Shown here piece by piece: positions 5,755 through 10,966 of a DNA stretch of 10,966 bases; position 1 is the first letter of the stretch, and each line of letters opens with the position of its first letter. The position numbers and the translations under genes were made by a program. The DNA is from an uncultured Bacillaceae bacterium. Its GTDB lineage: Bacteria > Bacillota > Bacilli > Bacillales > Caldibacillaceae. Below the pieces are notes generated by a model that ran no database searches, was not told where the DNA came from, and saw only the letters and a program-made list of their open reading frames with translations. The stretch is taken from positions 1 through 10,966 of the forward strand of contig CALGAD010000083.1 of assembly GCA_937951955.1 (NCBI GenBank), read 5' to 3'.

Positions 5755-7419
5755 ATGACAGCAAAGAAAAAGCTCATGCTCATCTTATTTGCACTTATCT
5801 TTACTGTACTTGCAGCTTGTGGTGGCACAGGAAATGAGTCCGCCGGAAAAGCAGAAGGTAAGCAAGAGGCAAGTGAAAGCGAAAAGGTCCTTCGCTTTAT
5901 CAACCCGGATCAAATTCCTTCCATGGATCCATCCCTCGGCACCGATGAATCTTCATTTATTTATCTCGGGGCAACGATGGAAGGACTGTATCGTTTGGGG
6001 GAAAATGGAGAAGTTTTACCGGGTATTGCTTATGACCACGATGTAAGTGAAGATGGTCTCACCTGGACCTTCTATTTACGGGAAGATGCCGTTTGGGAAA
6101 ATGGCGATCCGGTGACCGCCCATGATTTCGTCTATTCCTGGCGCCGGGCCATCGATCCGGCAACCGGTTCGGAATACGGACCTTACATGATGAATGGCGT
6201 TATCAAAAATGCCGAACAAATCAGTAAAGGAGAATTAACGCCGGAAGAATTAGGTGTCCGTGCCGAAGATGATTTCACATTAGTCGTTGAACTGGAAAAC
6301 CCGACAGCTTACTTTGAATCGATAACAACATTTGGAACATTTTTACCGTTAAATCAGAAATTTGTCGAAGAACAGGGTAGTGATTTTGCCCAGAGCTCGG
6401 AGTCCCTGCTTGCGAACGGACCGTACAAATTGGTTAACTGGTCGAGCACAAGCAACTCCTGGGAGCTCGTGAAAAATAAATCCTACTGGGATGCTGAAAG
6501 CGTGAAAATGGACAGGCTCACATTCCAGGTCGTTAAAGATCCGCAAACTGCAGTTGACTTGTATCTAGAAGGTACGGTAGATCGTGCTGACTTAACAAGT
6601 GAACTCGTTAATGAATATATCAACCATGAAGATTTCGTACTCGTACCTGATATTTTCGTATACTTCCTGAAATTTAACCAGGAATCGTCGGAAGCTCTGG
6701 CGAATAAAAATATTCGTGCCGCGATCAGCCGTGCCTTCGATAAAGAAGCATTGGTCAACAATATTTTTAACAACGGTTCTATCGTAGCTAACGGATTAAT
6801 TCCAAAAGATTTCGTTCAAATCCCTGGTACGGACGATGATTTCCGTGAGGTAAGCGGGGATCTTGTCACAACGGATCTTGAAGCAGCGAAAGAGTACTGG
6901 GAAAAAGGGCTGGCTGAAATCGGCACGGACAAAGTTGAGCTTGAACTACTTGCCGATGACGATGAAACAACACGTCTCATGGTCGAATACATTGCCAACC
7001 AGCTTTCTACGAATCTTCCTGGCTTGAGTGTCACGATCCGTCAAGTACCGAAAGCCCAGCGTCTTGATATGGATCAGGCAATGGATTATGAATTGCAAAT
7101 CTCCCGCTGGGGTCCGGATTTTCTCGATCCGTTCACCTATATGAATCTCTGGACCACAGAAAGTACGAATAATCGCATGGGATATACCAATCCCGAATAT
7201 GATCGCTTGATCGAGGAAACTTATACAAAATATGCAACGGACAATGCGAAACGGTTTGAAAACTTCTTAGAAGCAGAAAAAATTCTCTTTGAGGATGCAG
7301 CAATCGCGCCGATTTATCAATCCTCGAAAGCCCAGCTGCTCTCACCGCGAGTGAAAAATGTAATCATGAAACGTTTTGGCGGTACTTATGAGTACAAATG
7401 GGCTGATGTAGAAGAATAA
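5755..7419 (+). CDS. Peptide-binding lipoprotein, ABC transporter substrate-binding family 5 (OppA-like), copy 1
   Basis: Extracellular solute-binding lipoprotein of 554 residues that should capture oligopeptides and hand them to an ABC permease. The ATG at 5755 follows GGGAGG (5742-5747); a TTG at 5740 overlaps that site and is rejected. Residues 1-21 are a signal peptide (MTAKKKL, hydrophobic core) with lipobox LAAC and lipidated Cys22, then a Gly/Ser/Glu-rich tether. Family hallmarks are WTFYLREDAVWENGDPVTAHDFVYSWRR, NPTAYFES, NGPYKLVNW, NIRAAISRAFDKEALV and RWGPDFLDPF, in that order. Trp452 and Asp455 keep the W-x-x-D spacing of OppA Trp416/Asp419, where the Asp binds the peptide amino group. 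The length is normal (B. subtilis OppA is about 545). No permease or ATPase gene lies beside it. It has its own promoter and terminator, and a paralogue begins 785 bases downstream. Confidence 0.9.
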   Translation: MTAKKKLMLILFALIFTVLAACGGTGNESAGKAEGKQEASESEKVLRFINPDQIPSMDPSLGTDESSFIYLGATMEGLYRLGENGEVLPGIAYDHDVSEDGLTWTFYLREDAVWENGDPVTAHDFVYSWRRAIDPATGSEYGPYMMNGVIKNAEQISKGELTPEELGVRAEDDFTLVVELENPTAYFESITTFGTFLPLNQKFVEEQGSDFAQSSESLLANGPYKLVNWSSTSNSWELVKNKSYWDAESVKMDRLTFQVVKDPQTAVDLYLEGTVDRADLTSELVNEYINHEDFVLVPDIFVYFLKFNQESSEALANKNIRAAISRAFDKEALVNNIFNNGSIVANGLIPKDFVQIPGTDDDFREVSGDLVTTDLEAAKEYWEKGLAEIGTDKVELELLADDDETTRLMVEYIANQLSTNLPGLSVTIRQVPKAQRLDMDQAMDYELQISRWGPDFLDPFTYMNLWTTESTNNRMGYTNPEYDRLIEETYTKYATDNAKRFENFLEAEKILFEDAAIAPIYQSSKAQLLSPRVKNVIMKRFGGTYEYKWADVEE

Positions 7420-7427
7420 AAAGTTAA

Positions 7428-7480
7428 GGGCTGTCTCAAATGTCATTGATTTGACTTTGAGACAGCCCATTTCATTTTAT
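7428..7480 (+). terminator. Long hairpin terminator after copy 1, possibly bidirectional
   Basis: GGGCTGTCTCAAA (7428-7440) pairs perfectly over 13 bp with 7456-7468. After a one-base bulge the stem continues with GTCA/TGAC (7442-7445, 7452-7455). A loose T-rich tail (ATTTCATTTTAT) follows on the plus strand, and the minus strand has TTAACTTTTT after the stem, so it could end transcripts from both sides. Such a long perfect stem is unusual for a plain terminator; see the findings. Confidence 0.7.
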
Positions 7481-7699
7481 AAACTCTATGACAGGAACAA
7501 TCCGGTTTGATTTACGCGATGTAATTCATCAGATGAAAATTAAAAAATTGACAATTAATGTGCTTTAGCAACGATTTAAAGGAACAATTTCTATGAACTT
7601 TTGCGTGCTACTTTTAATAGCATTTGTTTTCAACGGAAATTTCCGGGTTTTGTTCCATTTGGATTAAATATTATTTAATTTCGCTTTTTTTCCTCGTTT

Positions 7700-7822
7700 T
7701 TATTTTATTTCTCTCCTGTATTGATTTACCTTTTCGGAGGCTTCTTTTCTCTCCTGATTTTTTGTTAATAGTTCAACAAATATATCCTCAACGGCGTAAC
7801 AAATTTTTTGATATATACGCAC
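7700..7822 (-). CDS. Small unrecognised protein, 40 residues
   Basis: Minus-strand frame with GTG start at 7822 and AGGAGAA (7827-7833) five bases before it. The translation begins MRIYQKICYAVEDIFVELLT and ends in a charged stretch, EKVNQYRREIK, that looks like a helix. I do not recognise it. Its start lies 13 bases after the stop of the larger remnant at 7836-8104, the spacing of two genes in one operon, which is the main reason to take it seriously. The good ribosome site and non-random composition support it. The short length and the decayed neighbour argue that it may itself be a fragment or be silent. Confidence 0.35.
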   Translation of the reverse strand: MRIYQKICYAVEDIFVELLTKNQERKEASEKVNQYRREIK

Positions 7823-7835
7823 TAAATTCTCCTAC

Positions 7836-8104
7836 TTATTTCACCATTTTTATGGCAACATAAAATCTTCGAGCTAACCAGCCAAAAATTCCTACTCCAA
7901 GTCCAAAGATAGATGTCGTTGCTATTTTTCTTGTCTTTCTTTTGCTCCCAAGTCATAGTAATGTTGAAAGACAACTTCCGCATCAATATATTCTTCAGGC
8001 ACTTGATAGTCTTTTCCATTGACTCCCATTTCAAATGCTAACTCTTTGATCTTTTCTACTTCTTTATTATCATTAAATCCTTCTTTAACTTTATCATTCG
8101 ATGT
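7836..8104 (-). pseudogene. Remnant of an unrecognised gene with a C-terminal membrane segment, truncated and frameshifted
   Basis: Two minus-strand frames read as consecutive parts of one protein. Frame one (8104-7922) gives a charged, helix-like sequence including KIKELAFEMGVNGKDYQVPE and ending HYYDLGAKERQEK at a TAG. The other frame (7952-7836) takes over in the overlap and gives KRKTRKIATTSIFGLGVGIF, then GWLARRFYVAIKMVK and a stop. This is a basic patch, a glycine-rich membrane segment and a basic tail. A one- or two-base slip within 7925-7952, in A-rich runs, would join them. The first frame has no start codon near its beginning and a stop at 8107-8105, so the 5' end is also lost. I do not recognise the family. 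It could instead be two overlapping small genes, but the second frame has no usable start. Confidence 0.4.
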
Positions 8105-8138
8105 CTATAAGTCACCCTACCTAAATTAAAAGAGAATG

Positions 8139-8167
8139 TTTTCAATGATTATTTTAAATAATATAAT
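8139..8167 (+). promoter_or_regulatory. Candidate sigma-A promoter of the second peptide-binding lipoprotein
   Basis: TTTTCA (8139-8144, four of six) and a perfect TATAAT (8162-8167) are 17 bases apart. The spacer contains a 15-base A/T palindrome (8148-8162, seven-base arms) that could be an operator or chance. Confidence 0.5.
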
Positions 8168-8204
8168 TATTTTAAAAAGTAATAACGAACAGGGGGAGGA
8201 TACG

Positions 8205-9881
8205 ATGAGAGGGAAACGCTGGTTCTTATTTTTTCTATTCATGCTCATTGGTAGCGTGCTCATTGCCTGTTCCGGTGGGGAAAATACGGAAACCGCAGGT
8301 GAATCGGAAGAAAATAAAAGTAGTGAGGAATCAAGGGAAGGTGAGAAGGTTCTCCGCTTTTTGAACCCGGATGAGATCCGGACGATGGATCCATCACTGG
8401 CAACTGATGAAACATCCTTTATTTATCTCGGTGCGACGATGGAAGGTTTGTATCGTTTGGGTGAGGATGGTAGTACTGTACCGGGCATTGCAACCCATCA
8501 TGATGTCAGTGAAGATGGACTTACATGGACTTTTCATTTGCGGGAGGATGCCGTTTGGGAAAATGGCGATCCGGTGACCGCCCATGATTTCGTCTATTCC
8601 TGGCGCCGGGCAGTGGATCCGGCCACCGGTTCTGAATACGGCGGTTTGATGATGAACGGAGTGATCAAAAATGCGACAGCGGTTAATAATGGTGACCTGC
8701 CTCCGGAAGAACTAGGGGTTCGGGCAGAGGATGACTACACGTTAGTCGTCGAACTGGAAAACCCGATCGCTTATTTCGAGTCGCTCACCATATTCGGTAC
8801 ATTTTTACCGCTCAATCAAAAGTTTGTTGAGGAACAGGGCGACCAATTTGCGACAAGTTCAGAAAACCTTCTATTTAACGGTCCGTATAAATTGGCCAAC
8901 TGGTCGAGCACGAGCAATTCCTGGGAGCTTGTCAAAAATGATACGTACTGGGATGCCGATGCGGTGAAAATGGACAGATTAACCTTCCAGGTCGTCAAAG
9001 ATCCGCAAACCGCGGTTGACTTATATCTGGAAGGCTCGGTGGATCGGGCTGATTTGACGAGTGAACTCGTCAATGAATACATTAACCATGAAGATTTTAC
9101 CATCACCCCGGACACATTTGTACACTATTTGAAATTTAACCAAACCGCCCATGAAGCCCTGGCGAATAAAAATATTCGCGCCGCAATCAGCCGTGCCTTT
9201 GATAAAGAAGCTCTAGTCAATAATATTTTGAATAACGGTTCCCTCGTCGCCAACGGCCTTGTTCCGAAAGATTTCGTCCGGATGCCCGATACGGGTGAAG
9301 ATTTCCGCGAGGCTAGCGGGGATCTGGTCACTTATGATGTGGCTCTTGCGCAAAAATATTGGGAGAAAGGATTGCAAGAAGTCGGTACGGATCGTTTAGA
9401 ATTCGAGTTGCTGGCGGACGATGACGAGACAACACGAGTCATGGTGGAGTACCTGGCCAACCAGCTTTCCACGAATTTACCGGGCTTGAAAATAAACATC
9501 CGGCAAGTTCCGAAACCGCAGCGGCTCGATATGGATGGCGAGATGGACTATGAATTGCAAATCACCCGCTGGGGACCGGACTTTCTCGATCCATTCACAT
9601 TCTTAAACGTATGGGTGACAGATGGCGGAAGGAATAATACGGGCTTTTCCAATCCGGAATATGACCGTTTATTAGAGGAAACGAAGACGATTTATGCTAC
9701 GGATAATGTCGCCCGCTATCAAAACTTCCTGGAAGCGGAAAAACTGCTGTTTGAAGAAGCGGTGATTGCACCTATTTTCCAGGCATCAAGGGCGCAGCTC
9801 GTATCGCCCAAAATCGAGGGTGTGTATGTGAACCCCTTTGGACCGACATATGAATATAAATGGGCAGACGTTGCCGAGTAA
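8205..9881 (+). CDS. Peptide-binding lipoprotein, ABC transporter substrate-binding family 5 (OppA-like), copy 2
   Basis: The 558-residue paralogue of the protein at 5755-7419. About four of five residues are identical by eye, with differences spread over the whole length and concentrated in the signal peptide and tether. The ATG at 8205 follows a strong GGGGGAGGA (8192-8200); an upstream in-frame TTG at 8136 precedes the promoter and is rejected. Signal peptide MRGKRW plus hydrophobic core, lipobox LIAC, Cys22, then a Glu/Ser-rich tether. Trp456 and Asp459 of RWGPDFLDPF keep the OppA peptide-amino-binding pair. The differences between copies, for example ESTNNRMGYTNPEY against DGGRNNTGFSNPEY, lie partly in regions that could shape the ligand pocket, so the two may have different ligands (inference). 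It is a single-gene transcript with no transporter partners in the window. Confidence 0.9.
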   Translation: MRGKRWFLFFLFMLIGSVLIACSGGENTETAGESEENKSSEESREGEKVLRFLNPDEIRTMDPSLATDETSFIYLGATMEGLYRLGEDGSTVPGIATHHDVSEDGLTWTFHLREDAVWENGDPVTAHDFVYSWRRAVDPATGSEYGGLMMNGVIKNATAVNNGDLPPEELGVRAEDDYTLVVELENPIAYFESLTIFGTFLPLNQKFVEEQGDQFATSSENLLFNGPYKLANWSSTSNSWELVKNDTYWDADAVKMDRLTFQVVKDPQTAVDLYLEGSVDRADLTSELVNEYINHEDFTITPDTFVHYLKFNQTAHEALANKNIRAAISRAFDKEALVNNILNNGSLVANGLVPKDFVRMPDTGEDFREASGDLVTYDVALAQKYWEKGLQEVGTDRLEFELLADDDETTRVMVEYLANQLSTNLPGLKINIRQVPKPQRLDMDGEMDYELQITRWGPDFLDPFTFLNVWVTDGGRNNTGFSNPEYDRLLEETKTIYATDNVARYQNFLEAEKLLFEEAVIAPIFQASRAQLVSPKIEGVYVNPFGPTYEYKWADVAE

Positions 9882-9888
9882 AATAGGT

Positions 9889-9921
9889 AGGGTCCGTTCC
9901 AATGTGTGGAGGGGACCTTTT
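9889..9921 (+). terminator. Intrinsic terminator after copy 2
   Basis: GGTCC (9891-9895) pairs with GGACC (9913-9917). After a 2x2 internal loop the stem resumes with TCCA/TGGA (9898-9901, 9907-9910) around a five-base loop. TTTT follows at 9918-9921. It begins eight bases after the stop codon. The tail is short, so its efficiency is uncertain. Confidence 0.65.
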
Positions 9922-10209
9922 GCAATTGGTGAACACGAGGAAAGGTCACGACTTAGTTAGCAACAAGAATTTTCGCCATTTCATTTTCATCACAGCGATT
10001 TTCAATTTTAGCCATTTGTTTGATCTGTTTGCCGTAGCGGCTCTTTTATCTTATACAAGGCAGGGAGATCCTTTTCTTGTAACATCGCCCCACTTGTCGA
10101 TGGACTGCCGGTTTTGATTTTTTCACAAATACCCGTTGTGTTAGAAAAATATTGGTATAGCAATAAGGGGAGGGGCTGGAAAAGTCGCATAACAATAATA
10201 AAGCAAGGG

Positions 10210-10240
10210 GGATTGCATTCCGAACGAATGCTCCGTTTTT
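10210..10240 (+). terminator. Terminator-like hairpin inside the gap
   Basis: GCATTC (10215-10220) pairs with GAATGC (10226-10231) around a five-base loop. GGA/TCC extends the stem after a two-base bulge, and GTTTTT follows. It has no gene directly upstream, so it may end an unseen small RNA, be a leftover of a lost gene, or be chance. Confidence 0.35.
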
Positions 10241-10497
10241 CTATAGCACTCCTGGTTGACATCTGCTCACCTTGTAATTTCGTGATGACTAATCTTTGTA
10301 TAAGAACGAATTTACATATATTTACCAATCATTCTCAGGCGGACGTTAAGCAGTTTTTTGGAAATAATTCGAATTCCTAGTTATATGGATGGATATGTAA
10401 TATAATGAAAGTACGAAACCGTATGATTTGAATGTATTCTGTTACAAGTGGATGCAATAAATGAAGAAATATCCTTTACAATGGGAATGCTTTTCCG

Positions 10498-10544
10498 TTT
10501 ACACGATGTCCTGAAGTGTGTAATTACTAAAGGTAACGTGTAAA
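10498..10544. repeat. Alternative inverted repeats upstream of the HesB-like gene
   Basis: TTTACACG (10498-10505) can pair with CGTGTAAA (10537-10544) over 8 bp, or its inner TTACAC (10499-10504) with GTGTAA (10517-10522) over 6 bp. The two pairings exclude each other. A further hairpin AAGAGC-AATC-GCTCTT follows at 10582-10597, before the ribosome site at 10638. Confidence 0.4.
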
Positions 10545-10650
10545 TAGTAATAACCCCTGTTCGTTGTTGTTGCGCCGGAAAAAGAGCAATCGCTCTTGTC
10601 AGGCAGGGAAGGGTAGCTGGTGAAAATTTTAACAGATGGGGTGAAGCATA

Positions 10651-10956
10651 ATGGTTATCACATTGACCGAATCAGCATTAAATAAGCTGAAATCAATACA
10701 GTTAGAAGAAGAAAAATTCCCTCGTATCGATGCGGATATGGCAGGCGGTTGCGGTGTATCCGTAAGTTTCAAGCTCGTTTTTGATGAAGCCCGTCCGCTC
10801 GATTCGATCATTGAATATGATGGGATTCAGATCCGTATCGATCGTTTTACAAAACGTTATTTAGATGAAGAGACACAAATTGATTATACGGAAGAAGATG
10901 GGTTCATCGTTGGAGAACCGCTCGCACAAAGTGCCTGTGCCATTGTATTGAATTAG
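10651..10956 (+). CDS. HesB/IscA-fold iron-sulfur cluster biosynthesis family protein
   Basis: A 101-residue protein that resembles the Fe-S biosynthesis (HesB/IscA, PF01521) fold, as in small Bacillus proteins of the YqkB type. It shows the N-terminal pattern MVITLTESALNKLKSIQ, the GGCGVSVSF segment with Cys34, alternating strands (VFDEARPLDSIIEYDGIQIRIDR), the DEETQIDYTEEDGFIV stretch and a C-terminal AQSACAIVLN with Cys96. Classical IscA/SufA use three cysteines, one in the middle and a C-x-C near the end; here only one of the C-terminal pair is visible. It may therefore carry or bind metal differently, or not act as a scaffold at all. The start has GGGGTGAA at 10638-10645. The gene is complete, but the window ends ten bases after its stop, so its downstream context is unknown. 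The family assignment is from pattern only. Confidence 0.7.
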   Translation: MVITLTESALNKLKSIQLEEEKFPRIDADMAGGCGVSVSFKLVFDEARPLDSIIEYDGIQIRIDRFTKRYLDEETQIDYTEEDGFIVGEPLAQSACAIVLN

Positions 10957-10966
10957 GCCATTCCAC

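Larger units (their letters stand above)
9922..10650. other. Long gap with decayed coding traces and structured sequence
   Basis: No intact gene is convincing in these 729 bases. On the minus strand, frames at 10330-10008 and 10045-9953 read like protein in pieces (for example SGAMLQEKDLPALYKIK in one frame and SRYGKQIKQMAKIENR in the next) and may be remains of one lost gene. A terminator-like hairpin lies at 10210-10240 and inverted repeats at 10498-10544 and 10582-10597. A TATAAT at 10401-10406 has no good -35. Open frames on the plus strand here (9902-10117, 10114-10380) have no ribosome site and look spurious. Confidence 0.5.

Noticed and set aside
7634..7645. Perfect 12-base palindrome CGGAAATTTCCG
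   Set aside because: It stands alone, away from any promoter I can support; no known operator fits, so chance is the simplest reading.
7593..7667. Short plus-strand frame of 24 residues (MNFCVLLLIAFVFNG...) with AAAGGA and an upstream TTGACA
   Set aside because: There is no -10 element at a usable distance from the TTGACA. The peptide is too short to judge and no family is recognised.
7624..7863. Plus-strand open frame of 79 residues, hydrophobic
   Set aside because: It has no ribosome site, starts with TTG, is rich in Phe/Leu/Ile as expected for T-rich DNA, and lies antisense to better-supported minus-strand frames.
8136..8204. N-terminal extension of the second binding protein from a TTG at 8136
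   Set aside because: It would place the promoter and ribosome site inside the gene and bury the signal peptide behind 23 extra residues; the ATG at 8205 gives a normal lipoprotein.
10571..10650. Resemblance to a cobalamin riboswitch core (GGGAA ... GGTGAAAAT)
   Set aside because: The conserved GCCACTG-type B12 box and the rest of the core are missing, and the start codon follows too soon.

Overview
The window looks like chromosomal DNA of a low-G+C Gram-positive bacterium, most likely a member of the Bacillaceae (inference). The signs are strong AGGAGG-type ribosome binding sites, sigma-A-like promoters, a textbook CcpA operator (cre), lipoprotein signal peptides with an LxAC lipobox, and a proline symporter close to the Bacillus/E. 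coli PutP type. No phage, CRISPR, rRNA or tRNA genes are seen. I recognise no intact insertion sequence.

Layout. (1) 6-1490, minus strand: a complete Na+/proline symporter. (2) 1491-1824: a divergent control region holding promoters for both directions, a cre placed at the predicted start of rightward transcription, and two GAATTT/AAATTC inverted repeats. (3) 1825-5327, plus strand: a three-gene operon for the E1-alpha, E1-beta and E2 subunits of a 2-oxoacid or acetoin dehydrogenase complex, closed by a clear intrinsic terminator. It has no E3 gene, and its E2 carries two peripheral-subunit-binding domains instead of the usual one. (4) 5755-7419 and 8205-9881: two closely related family-5 (OppA-type) peptide-binding lipoproteins, each with its own promoter and terminator and no ABC permease or ATPase genes beside them. 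(5) Between them, on the minus strand, lie the remains of an unrecognised gene with a C-terminal membrane segment (7836-8104) and a 40-residue ORF directly behind it (7700-7822). (6) 9922-10650: a long gap with decayed coding traces, a terminator-like hairpin and competing inverted repeats. (7) 10651-10956: a small HesB/IscA-fold protein.

How the parts could work together (inference): proline and peptides are taken up, and a catabolite-repressed dehydrogenase complex turns a carbon source such as acetoin or a 2-oxoacid into an acyl-CoA. This fits a scavenging lifestyle when preferred sugar is gone. The operator at 1786-1800 is the only direct regulatory evidence for that. The core genes are of ordinary families. 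The less ordinary points are the dual-PSBD E2 without a linked E3, the orphan binding-protein twins that share a 65-bp perfectly identical block, and the minus-strand remnant between them.
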